Position numbers and translations under genes: made by a program
In this document: positions 47,842 to 58,415 of the stretch, piece after piece
How positions within the stretch are numbered: the first letter of the stretch is position 1
Layout: each line of letters starts with the position of its first letter
Origin: Trichoplax sp. H2
Lineage: Eukaryota > Placozoa > Uniplacotomia > Trichoplacea
Assembly: GCA_003344405.1 (NCBI GenBank)
Contig: NOWV01000039.1
Coordinates: 472,244 to 536,243 of the forward strand
Reading direction: 5' to 3'
DNA: 64,000 nt
Notes under the pieces: model-generated
Databases searched by the model: none
What the model was told of the DNA's origin: nothing
Seen by the model: only the letters and a program-made list of their open reading frames with translations

Positions 47842-49994
47842 ATGGGGTGCGGATCGTCAACTGCCGCAAAAATATCAGAAATTAAAGATAATCATCTAGG
47901 AAACCAAGAGAATGGTAAGTAAAATAGGCGACATGAAGTAGAAGTCATAACTAGATAGTTAACGACGTCAGAAATCGATGGCAAGTTATTAGCAGCTACC
48001 TTTAAAATAAAGTAGTTTAGGACATGACGACGTTTAGTCAATTTATACAGTAATAGCACAAGTGTTTATACGCTATTGTACTCTATAGAAGTTTCAAGAA
48101 AGTTTCGAAAATAAAGTAGGAAATATTATATCTACCATATTACGGAAGAGGCACGATCAAGCGCGAGAAGCTTTAGTGCCTTCAAGAATTACGGAATGGC
48201 ATCATTAATCAGTGTTAGAAATCAATTATACCCACTGGACTTACTTCATCATCGTTATATGCTTATTTTCATATTAATGAGAATATTAAATTTTAATTAC
48301 CGGTGCTTTATTACTTACTGTACTGTGCTTATTGTCCTTTACGATAGAATAGATGAAAAAATTTCCTTTTTCTTACCATTTTATATCTATTCTAATTTAG
48401 GTAAAATACCACTTGATGATTCTGGCGGGATAGATGATAGAGGTTCACGAATAAGTGAAAACGTCAATGGTGACAGTGTGTCTATCAGAACGAATATAAC
48501 TAATAAATCACGGAATAATAGCTTACTGCCTAATGTAGTGGTTGTAGATGATGGCAATTCTCGAGTAGATGCGAGGAAAAGAAGACGTAGGGCGCTTAAA
48601 GAAAGACAGAGAAGAGCATCTAAGACAGCACAGATGATTAGCAGTGCCAAGTTGGAACAAAGAATGTCTGTGACTGGTTCTAGGAGTTCCTCGAAGTTAT
48701 CGTCGACAGCAACATCACCAGATATGAGACTGTCGATTAAAGAAGATATAGAAAATAGTCAAGAAACGAAGGAAGAGAATATCGATGGTTAGTTTTGACT
48801 AGAATAATAAAATAGAGAATCGTTGGGAAAAAGTGTTGTCTAAGCTGATAACGATAGATAGTTATTCGGCAATATGAATTTCTTTAGATATTTTCATAGA
48901 ATAATATCTTTAACGCTGTAGTGGTTTGATAAACGATTTTATTGATATTGCTATATCGTGAGGTTTAATGTATCGTGAATGCGAAAAAAACTTTAGGCGA
49001 TGACGTACAGGAGCAATCTGGGTTAAAACAAGAAGAAAACGGAAGTAATCAGTCGTCAGAGGGTATTAAATTTAAAGTTGATGATAATGAAGAGAAGGTA
49101 AAAGCTAACGAAAACGACGTTAATAATTCCAATGAGAATGATCAGTCGGTGGAAAATATGAATGGTGATGATAATAACGAGAGCTCGAAGATTAATGAAA
49201 ACGAGCTTGATCATTCTAATGGTCAATCATCGGAGAGTATAAAAGAGAGTAAAGGCGACGAAAATGAAGAAAAGTTAAATACTGATGAAAATAAAGTCAG
49301 CAATGCTGATGAAAATGGACAGTCATCGGAAAATACTAATATTAACGAAAGCGAAGAGAATGTAAAAACAAATGAAAATGAAGGAAATAATTCCGACGAA
49401 AAAATTGATCCAGCTTATAAGGAAACTACTAGTCCTGACAACGCTAAAATAGAAGATAAAATAAATCAGGATGAAACTGACGGCACAAATAATAATAATA
49501 AGGAATCTGCCGATACTACTAGCAAGGGCGATAATGATAATAATCAACAAGATCCTACTGAAAAAAGTAAGGAGATGCCTGCTCAAGGAAGTAATCAACA
49601 GGAAAATAAAGAGGATAGTCATGGTAATTTAAGGGCAGCAGAAGAACCTGAAGAATCTCACAATGGCGATAGTACTAAAGAAGGGCAGAATGTAGAAACA
49701 AATACAGAAAAAAGTAACCCTGAAGTGAATAAGTCATCGACAGAAAATGGAACGGAAAGCTCTGGGGAACCCACGAGTGATAGTAAAAATTTAAGTACAC
49801 AAGACAAAAATACGGAAAATCAGGATGCAAATACTAAAACTGGAAAAGTTCAAAATGATGTTACCCAGGGTACAACTGAAGAAAAAGAAAATACGAATTC
49901 TGTTGAAGGAAACACAGACAAGCTGGGAAAGAAAAAAGAGTCTAAGAAATTGAAAAACATCAATAAGGAAGGTGCAAACATCCAAGGTAGTTAA
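47842..49994 (+). CDS. Putative N-myristoylated/palmitoylated acidic low-complexity protein
   Basis: Exons 47842-47914, 48401-48787 and 48997-49994, joined in phase (1458 nt, 485 aa). The N-terminus MGCGSSTAAK fits a dual acylation signal: Gly2 for myristate and Cys3 for palmitate. Exon 2 carries a very basic patch (ARKRRRRALKERQRRASK) and many Ser. Exon 3 is an extended, Asp/Glu/Asn/Ser-rich tail of about 330 residues built from imperfect NENE/GQSSEN/ENVK-type repeats, almost free of hydrophobic residues. The layout recalls membrane-tethered disordered proteins of the BASP1/GAP43/MARCKS kind, but I see no sequence homology. The third acceptor follows an A-rich tract and is the weakest jun ction. 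The stop at 49992-49994 overlaps a possible GTAGTT donor, so more exons cannot be excluded. No homolog recognised. Confidence 0.6.
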
Positions 49995-51139
49995 CACAGC
50001 AATAGCCTTGTCAAGAAAAGATACTAAAGTGCCTTAATGTCTTATTGGGACATTCAACGTGCTCATATAAAATTGATGAAGATAACTATAGGCATGGCCT
50101 AATATGTACTGGTGCTTGTTGAAACGCTATTTCTTATAAAGAAAATTTAGAAACCAAATACGAAATTAAGCTTATTGCTGCCACAAAACTGCTGTACGAT
50201 GGAGAAATATTATCACTCTGATAATTTCATTTTTTTATGTCCTGATCCCAACTTGAAAGGCTTCTACTTTCGGATTACTTTCGGGTTATTCAGTTTGTAA
50301 ACTGAATGATTTGGGTGTCAGTTTAAAATTATTCTTTAACTTTAAAATTTGAAAAACTTTATGACTGAGTAACATTAAGCCTACAGCTGGGCCACTACAA
50401 AGTTTTATGTTAATCAATGCTTTGGTATATTTCCCTTGCCATGTAACGATTAAATAGAACCATATGCGTTGAATAATAATTTTAACGCGAGTACTGTAGT
50501 TATGGCATTGAAGAAAGGTATAGAATTTTGAGGCTAAATTTATGTTGGATGGACCGCTCTCTGTAGAAAGAATATATATTGTTTTAGGCCGTCTGTTCTA
50601 CCAGAATACTCTTCATTCTATGCCAATTGACTCGATTGCCTAGTGCGCTAAAATTGAAAACAAATACAACGACTATGTTGTATGCATTCATTAATTTAAT
50701 TTAAACATCTGCTTTTGGGATGTAATACGCGTACACTTAAGCTATAGAATGGCTAATGTAGACTTAATTGTGATGTATATTTTATTACGAAGAGTGATGT
50801 ATTAAATGGATATTGATTTATATACTTGTACATATATCTACGTTAAATTATACATTTATGAAATATCACTGTGAATTTGATATTTAAGAATGGATAAGCC
50901 TACTTCTATGAGAACCATTTGGTTTTACTAGTCACTATCTCTTGAAATTGTCAATAATTGTTCCAGTATCTTCCATTTTACTGCATGCATAGGTTCGGTA
51001 TTGCGCGAAATTTGCTCCGCTTATTTTATCTGACTATGCGGTAAAGGCGTAAAATCAATGGTATCATTTAGGAGATATTTTGATTTGTAAGTGTAGACTT
51101 TTTAACGGATTGATATCCCTTGCAATAAAAGTTGTTGAA
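49995..51139. other. Intergenic region, nothing recognised
   Basis: About 1.1 kb of AT-rich DNA including a likely 3' UTR. No exon or repeat array seen before the tandem repeat begins. Confidence 0.5.
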
Positions 51140-52075
51140 GTTAATGAATCAATCAGCATTCGATCGAGAAATATTGCCGATGAAAAGTAAAACTTTTCTG
51201 TAAAATAGCGTCAATATACGGTACCGTACATAAACGCTGCATTACTATTTTAAGAAATTAACCAGTAATCGATAGAGAAATATTACAGATGAAAAGCAAA
51301 ATTTCCAATAAAATAGCGTCAATGTATAGTAAATAAATACAGCATTATTATTAAATAAATAAATCAGCAATCGATAGAAAAGTGTTGCCAATGGAAAGTA
51401 AAACTTTTCTATTAAATAGTGTCAATATACAGTACATGAAGAACACTGCATTACTATTTAACGAATAAACCAGTAATCGATGGAGAAGTATTGCTAATGG
51501 AAAGTAAAACTTTTCTATTAAATAGCGCCAATATACAACTGTAGTAGGTCAAGAACGCTGCATTACTATTTAACGAATCAACCAATAATCGATAGAGAAG
51601 TATTGCCAATGGAAAGTAAAACTTTTCTATTAAATGGCGTCAATATACAGTACATGAAGAACACTGCATTACTATTTAACGAATCAACCAGTAATCGATA
51701 GAGAATTATTGCCAACGAAAAAGTAAAACTTTTCTATCAAATAGCGTCTATATACAGTACATGAAGAACACTGCATTACTATTTAACGAATCAACCAGCA
51801 ATAAAAAGAGAAATATTGCTAATGAAAAGTAAAACTTTTCTATGAAGTATACAATACATGGTTGATGGACACTGCGTAATTATTGAGTGAATCAACTAGC
51901 CATCCATAGAGAAATAATACTGATGAAAAGTAAAACTTTTCTATCAAATCGCTTCGAAATACAATACGTAAACGCTGTATTATTAATTAATGAGCGAATT
52001 AATCAGCCATCGATAGAGTAATATTGTGGATACATGGATGCTATATTATTATCTACTGAATCAATCAGCCATTTG
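51140..52075. repeat. ~106-bp tandem repeat, about nine copies
   Basis: The block AAAGTAAAACTTTTCTATTA (or close variants) recurs near 51186, 51400, 51503, 51617, 51725, 51828 and 51929, with a decayed copy near 51297; the period is about 103-114 bp. Each unit also has AGCGTCAATATACAGTACAT, ACTGCATTACTATTTAACGA, and ATCAACCAGTAATCGATAGA followed by a TATTGCCAATG-type block. Copies in the middle (51400-51800) are most alike; both ends are more diverged, as expected of an array that grows internally by unequal exchange. GTAAAACTTTTC is nearly self-complementary. Confidence 0.85.
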
Positions 52076-52249
52076 TAGTTCATTAGAGTTCCTTGTGCTT
52101 ATTGACTCAATTAATAGACTACCACAGTCAATAGGATGCAAACCACAAGAATTTAGATGTCCATAATTCATTTTCTACTACATGCTCATACGTTACCATA
52201 CGATTGGCAGTATAGCATAGAGTACAATTAAACTTGTCGATCTACTTAC

Positions 52250-52335
52250 TGTTCAGTCAAAGCGGTTAAAGGTTTATTTTCAGCTGTCATTCCTTTCTCT
52301 TTCCCCTCGAGCACGTTGTCGGCAATCATAGTTAA
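52250..52335 (-). CDS. Orphan terminal exon, uncharacterised
   Basis: On the complement a strong acceptor (TTATTTAAATTACAG) precedes 28 codons reading LTMIADNVLEGKEKGMTAEN onward to PLTALTEQ, then TAA (52247-52249). A GTAAGT overlaps the stop. Composition is coding-like. Upstream exons would lie to the right (above 52340), but none was identified with confidence. It might instead start at the internal ATG. The family is not recognised. Confidence 0.35.
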
Positions 52336-52779
52336 CTGTAATTTAAATAAAGTATAAACCAAACACAAGTAAGACGCGACCTTGTTTTATTGTAAATTAT
52401 TGCGAGACTAAGAATCCCAACAGTAATAAAGAAGCCTTTTTATTAGCGCTGTATCTGTATAAACAAGAGGTAGCAGAAAAGCAGCATCAATAATTCTTGA
52501 TCTAATCATTAAAAGAGTAAGATACGGATCTGACAACGCAGTAAGAGAAGAGGATATAAAGTTATACTGCACTATGGCATTGGTAGAGTTTAGCATACAA
52601 ACAGATTCCATACACTTTGAAAAAAGTTAAGCATCTATCTAGATCACTTGCTATAAAACGATTGACCTTGAATTAAATAGTTTTCAAAATCTTATGTCTA
52701 GGATGCTATTGTAAGGTGCTGTATTATCCCTTTCTGGCATCGATATTGATATTAGCATTTTTGCATTGTAGTATCATAG

Positions 52780-52949
52780 ATCATCGGATAATTTATCGTC
52801 AAACGGTTATAATCAATATCCACAGCTTTCATTGGCCTATTTCCGGCTCAGATTGAACAAATTGCCTGCACGCAATACTGCTACAGAGTTTCGACCATCA
52901 AGGAAAGAGCAAGGTCAATTCTTTAAGCTTACACAAAATGCACAACGGG
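52780..52949 (+). CDS. Orphan internal exon, uncharacterised
   Basis: Between an AG acceptor (ATCATAG) and a GTAAAC donor lies a 170-nt stretch that is open in one frame. It encodes SSDNLSSNGYNQYPQL, SLAYFRLRLNKLPARNT and ATEFRPSRKEQGQFFKL, ending QNAQR. Composition and borders look like a real exon. No partner exons were found either side, so it may be a fragment of a lost gene or part of one I could not assemble. Confidence 0.35.
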
Positions 52950-55868
52950 TAAACGCATAAATTATTTCCGTGAAATAATTTTTAAAATATTAGAATCGAT
53001 AATATTTGCCTCTCACGACTGAAAACGGAAATAAAATGACTCTAAATTGTATATTAATTAATTGGAGTTTGTTCATTTCCCCAGTAAAATCTTATGTCAA
53101 ATTTTTAGTAAATATATCACTAATGCTATGTTAAAATATTGATTGCCAAAGGGCAGCCATGGTCAAAATATTCTAATAATTAAAAGACAGCTAGCAAGAT
53201 CTAAAATTTTCCGTCAGGTTTAATATTATATCCAACTCTAGACTCGGACATGTTCATGTTATGGGATAGGCATTAACAGGCATGTAACAGTCTAGAATCA
53301 GCTCACTAAATAAGAGTTTAATTAATCCTTGAATATTACCTATAATTATGATACAATCCTAGTGTCTTTATTCAGAAATGGAGTAGGCTTTTTCGCCAAA
53401 TAAACTTAAAATAAATATCGCAGTCTTATTAGTAGACTAATAAACCATGTTGCGGTTCTTTTTATAATGAATGATCGATGATTTAATTTTGTAAGAAGTC
53501 TCATAACGTCACTGATTTCCACTATAGTTGAATATAATACTAATAATAATTTCACATATACATAATATCCGGCCACATGAATACATAGCGTATAAAGCAA
53601 CTAAAAATAATGAGAAGGATTGATAGTAGTAAAAATAGAAAATTACTGGTGGTAATTACAAGAAAGCTTTTATAAAATGGCCCTCACGTTTACATTTTCC
53701 TTAACAAGTAAATTTTATAAAAGATTATTTGGCAGTAAGATGATCAGTGCTCATTTAGAATGGATATTTTGAATTTTTTAACCCACCATTATAGAATACT
53801 CTCGCTCATATTTATCCCCTTTTTAAAGCTAATGTTACGGTAAAGATAATGATAAACTTTAAGTTACTCACGCACTTGATACTTGCAGTTCTATTGATAC
53901 AATATACATATCTATTCGGGCACATACAGGAATCATGGCTGACATTGCTAGTAATGTGCCAAACTTAAACAGTTTGATAGATTTAAAATATCGGTATACA
54001 TTGATAATCTGATACTTTAGAGTTCTATCGATATAACTTTAGAATGTAGATATTCTAGACAAATGCAAGTATAGTAATTAATTTATAAAGAGCAAATAGT
54101 ACTTATTTTAGGCATTTAATGACATTAAAAATTTGATACTTTGGAGTTCTACCCATATAATTTTAAAATGATAGTATTGTAGACAAGTACTTGTATAGTA
54201 ATAATTAATTTATAAAGACAAAATATTATTTATTTTATACATTTAAGGATATTAATAATTAATAAATGATGAAATAAACATGTTTGATCTCAAGTTATAA
54301 TCCATGATTTTAGACTTTTTATGCGTACGCTGGATTGTAATCGTAACCCCTATGATTAATTCTTTTTATTCGATTCGATCATAATAGAAATGATACTTGA
54401 ACTCAGTATTTAGTAATGCAATTTAATCGGATAGTTATTTAACTACAGTAATGATGAGCGAATTTCTAGTGGTCAAATCAACTATATACATAGCTATCAG
54501 AATTGTTGTATTTTTAGCTAAAAAATGTATTCAATTACTGAATCTAAATGAAGTCTATCATTGTTCACATATTTATAGGCCCATTCTTAAATACCAAACA
54601 TTCAAATCATAGACTACTATTTTTCTGGAGTGTCATGAAGTATTCATCAAATCAATAATAACTTGAATAGCTTGAGGACAACAACAGTTGATAATATAAT
54701 CAATGGAGCAATATTGACAGAGGGAAATAAAAATATGCCAACTCTTATTTCAAGAAGAATAGTACTAAAATTTAGAAGTAGTAGCTATTGGAAAGGAAAG
54801 TAAGTTATTAAAAATAATCACTTATTTGCGACGGTTAGACAATAAAGTATGGCATATCAAGAAATCTTCCTAGAATTTTTGAAGGGTGGAATCAGCTAAT
54901 TAAAAATTGTCTATCTTCATAAATAACTCCGTACCGGTAGTTTGTTCATATATTGCTAATGGTATATCCTGTTTGCGACAAAAATTGGGGATAATAGGAT
55001 TTCCTTACCGTATTTTTTTGATCTGAAAGTAATTATTAAACAATATTTATGTCTGCTTCTACCTTAAATGCTTTTCCCAATTTTGTATGATTGCTTTTAT
55101 TAGACTATTTTATTGTTTATTCGACTCCTCATCAGTCTCTCTTACTATCCTTTAATTTTTTTTACAAGTTTAACTTCATACAATTTTATAACTACTCATG
55201 ACATGTACGGTAGACTTAGAAATCAAAGGAATTCAATAGAATTCATGGCAGCTTTGTCAATGGATAGAACAGAATGATTTTTTTCTCAGAAAGAATCTAA
55301 AATGTGTCTAAGGCTTGGTGTTCCATACAGTAGTATTTGCTCATACTTCTACACACGCCACCCTTTCCTTAATACATGAATATATAATTTATCTTATGGC
55401 AATTTGAACTACAATTATTTTGAACTAAACCAATACATAGAAGATAATGTGTCTATCTATAATTAGCAAAGTAAACAAAAAATCAATTTAACACCATTTA
55501 TTCCCCAGTTTATATAATAATAGTTGAAGCACTGGCTGGATCATTTTAGTACCAGCAAGTTATTGAAAAGAGATCCAATTTTGAAGGTATGCTATAACGG
55601 AATTGAAACTTTAAAAATTTTCCATTAAATCATTTTCATCATGGATGATTGAATAAATACATCGAGTTACGACATGTATTATTTCTAGATGTATTTTTTC
55701 TACGCATATGTAACGAGATTGACATAAGGAATTCATTAGATTTTTTAATTAACGAAAAATCGAATAGGCTTGAACTAATATGATCTTCTACTCTATTAAT
55801 AGGAAAGTAAAACTTTTAATTCGACAACCTTGTCCCAAGTATTATTCATAACTACAGTACTACCCGTG
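52950..55868. other. Intergenic AT-rich region upstream of the GPCR
   Basis: About 2.9 kb without a supported exon. A short diverged duplication is visible near 54007-54100 and 54127-54222 (GATACTTT..AGTTCTA, then ATATAA.TTTA.AATG, TAGACAA and TTTATAAAGA blocks). No pentamer island precedes the GPCR start. Confidence 0.45.
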
Positions 55869-56861
55869 ATGGATATCAACGATACTTCTTTAATGGAAGT
55901 CGATATCCTAAATGGAAACAAGTGTTGCAACTTGAATTGCTCAGGACATGAAATAAACGAAATAAAAAGGGTAATTTTAGCACCATGTATTTTATTTATC
56001 AATGGAACGTTTTTAACAATGTTTCTTTATAAAAAAAAACTACGATCGGCTTCCGACGTACCATTCTACAGTATGTGTATATTATCCATCATCTTTTCCG
56101 CCTGCTTAATATTACCAATTCAACTCCTTATTAGTCATTGGCCTTGTGCCATCATTCAAGAATTAAAATTTTTTATAATGGAATTTTTCTTCTTTAATGC
56201 CGGATTACACGTTGCCTTGATTGGGTTAGATCGTTATTTATCGGTAGCTTTTATCCTTAAATGGCCTGGTAAATTGAGAAAATCACGCCTATATGGTTGT
56301 ATATTATCCATTTGGATATTATCCTGTGTCGTTTATGGATTGATCTTAATTATTTTTACTGTTAAAATTAATGATTCTCTCTCAGAAAATGGTTTAGACC
56401 AATATTTCATCATCGAAGAAAGGAGACTCTATACAGTCATTAAATCAGTTACTTTTAGTCTGGCTTGCTTAATGCCATTTATCGTTATCATGTTCTCTGT
56501 CATATTATACATTAAAATTGCAAGCACTGGTCGATATGGACGAAGAAGTACAAGATTATTTCAATTAAAGAAGAGAAGAAAGAAGAGAATTATACGAGGC
56601 GTTTATATCGTATTGTGTTATGTCTGTCTACGAATTCCTTATGCGGTATACAACTTTACTACAGAAGCTATAATACCTTACAGGCCACCTAGTCCTGTTC
56701 AACAATTACTTCAAAATTTAGCCGTTGGATATTTTCTTATACATCCATTTGTTTATAGTTATTTAACTTACAGATTAAGAAATAGAGTATTTAAATTGTG
56801 GAATCGTTCTCGATCTACAAGCTTAAGTCAGTTACTATTTTCATTCCCTGATGGTGTCTAA
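55869..56861 (+). CDS. Class A (rhodopsin-family) G-protein-coupled receptor, intronless, 330 aa
   Basis: A single uninterrupted frame from ATG 55869. Asn-linked glycosylation sites lie in the short N-terminus (NDTS, NCSG). Seven hydrophobic segments are visible at about residues 35-54, 66-88, 103-127, 140-164, 192-216, 242-263 and 282-302. Class A landmarks: Asn45-Gly46 in TM1, Cys93 at the top of TM3, DRY at 121-123, Trp149 in TM4, Pro203 in TM5, Pro257 in TM6, and HPFVY (292-296) in place of NPxxY. The third intracellular loop is strongly basic (KKRRKKR). The second extracellular loop has no Cys, so the usual TM3-ECL2 disulfide cannot form. Ligand and subfamily are not determinable. AATAAA lies at 56872-56877. 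Such intronless receptors often belong to lineage-specific expansions. Confidence 0.9.
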   Translation: MDINDTSLMEVDILNGNKCCNLNCSGHEINEIKRVILAPCILFINGTFLTMFLYKKKLRSASDVPFYSMCILSIIFSACLILPIQLLISHWPCAIIQELKFFIMEFFFFNAGLHVALIGLDRYLSVAFILKWPGKLRKSRLYGCILSIWILSCVVYGLILIIFTVKINDSLSENGLDQYFIIEERRLYTVIKSVTFSLACLMPFIVIMFSVILYIKIASTGRYGRRSTRLFQLKKRRKKRIIRGVYIVLCYVCLRIPYAVYNFTTEAIIPYRPPSPVQQLLQNLAVGYFLIHPFVYSYLTYRLRNRVFKLWNRSRSTSLSQLLFSFPDGV

Positions 56862-58415
56862 ATAGTTTTTTAATAAAAGGCTGTGCGGCTAGACTACGTA
56901 TTATTTCTAAGATATTGACTACAAATCCAATAATTATTAGTAATATTAGTAAAATTAAATCATTTTATAAGTTATCACTTATTCAAGATGATTTGAGTAT
57001 GTGGATACATCTAGAATTCAAAAGTTATAAATTATTGTTTGATTAGCTTTCATTGCAATTAAGGACATGTTGTACTAATGAATTAAGAAGAGTATATGTT
57101 AAGGTAATCTAGCTGTAAATTTTCTTTTAATGTATTGTTTTATGCAGATTGTATTCCCGTTCACTCGAACGGGTAATTTAGTAGTAGGATTAGATACATA
57201 TGTATAATCGAAAATATAGTTAGTTATTTTTCGGCAATATATCTATTAGTACTGACAATTTTAATCTATCATTATTGCTCTCTTTGATTACTCTCTAATA
57301 TGATAATCTTTAGGATTCTAATCTTTATTCATGTATTTCAACAACAGCTGTCGTAATTAGAAATCTTAGCTAAGAAGTCTAACAATATTTTTACTAATAA
57401 TGCTCCATGGCATAAGTTTATAAGCATAACAGCTATACTGTAGATATGGATTTAATTTATGAAGTTATTTATAATTTGTTGTAATATATTTTATAAATAA
57501 AGTCAGTACGGTACTATACCATTATTGCTGTCGCTCTTTCTGATAATTGCTATTTTTATTAAGATTGTAATAAAAATTCTGAATGCGTGATGATAAATCA
57601 CTTATTGAGTGGACAGTGATTTGAACCTAAAATCACTTAATGAGTGGGCAGTGAATCAAAACCTAATTATGATGATGATTGATTGATTGATTGATTGATG
57701 GGACAGTTGTTCGTAGTCCAACATCTGCATTAGAGAAATTTGCACATAAAAAGGATATTGGTTCTTTTAGCTTCAGCCAAACGTATATAGCAAAGAAAAT
57801 TGTTAGACAAAAACAGAAATTGATTACTATTTTGATACAGTTACATGATTATCTGATTGGTCTTCAAACTTCGTAATAACTCCATACTTAAAATTTGAAT
57901 ATTAATAAATGTCTTTATTTCATAAATTGAAACTGATGATCAGTCATATATAATAATTTTTGTATTATAATTGATGTAATAGAAGGAAATTGTGCTTCTG
58001 AGTACATTATTTCCAAGTACATAAATTAGCTTAAGGTTGGTGAATAAAATGTTATTATAATCATCATCAAGATTATTACATACAGGTGTACAAAGCTAAT
58101 TCGAATCAATACTTGGGCTAAATCATTTTATTCACATAACTATTCAAGTAACTGTAAACGATAATCTTAACAATTTGGGTTACATCAGGAATAAAGATCA
58201 TGATATAATGATATCACAATGCGGAGGTATATCTAGAGTTAAACGACGCTGTAGAGTATTAGTATCGTTCGTCAGCAAAAGCTGTCATATGTAAATCTAC
58301 GAGGAATAATGTGCAGCTACATAACATAGAAATAGGTAAATTCGCAAACGGATTGCAGGACTTTGTTGCGTTCCCGGAAGTGATTTGAAATTCACGATAT
58401 CTCATTTACAAAATT
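56862..58415. other. Intergenic region with short duplication and GATT simple repeat
   Basis: About 1.55 kb. A ~34-bp direct duplication (AATCACTTA.TGAGTGG.CAGTGA) occupies about 57596-57660. A GATT simple repeat follows at about 57668-57699. An open frame starting within the simple repeat is not supported. The region contains the 3' ends of the GPCR and MKKS genes, which converge here. Confidence 0.55.

Noticed and set aside
49323-49622. Hydrophobic complement frame with apparent membrane segments
   Set aside because: Antisense of the acidic Asn/Asp/Glu-rich exon; GAA/AAT codons read backwards give Phe/Ile/Leu.
57691-57876. 61-codon frame starting in the GATT repeat
   Set aside because: Begins in simple-sequence DNA, with no splice signals or recognisable motif.
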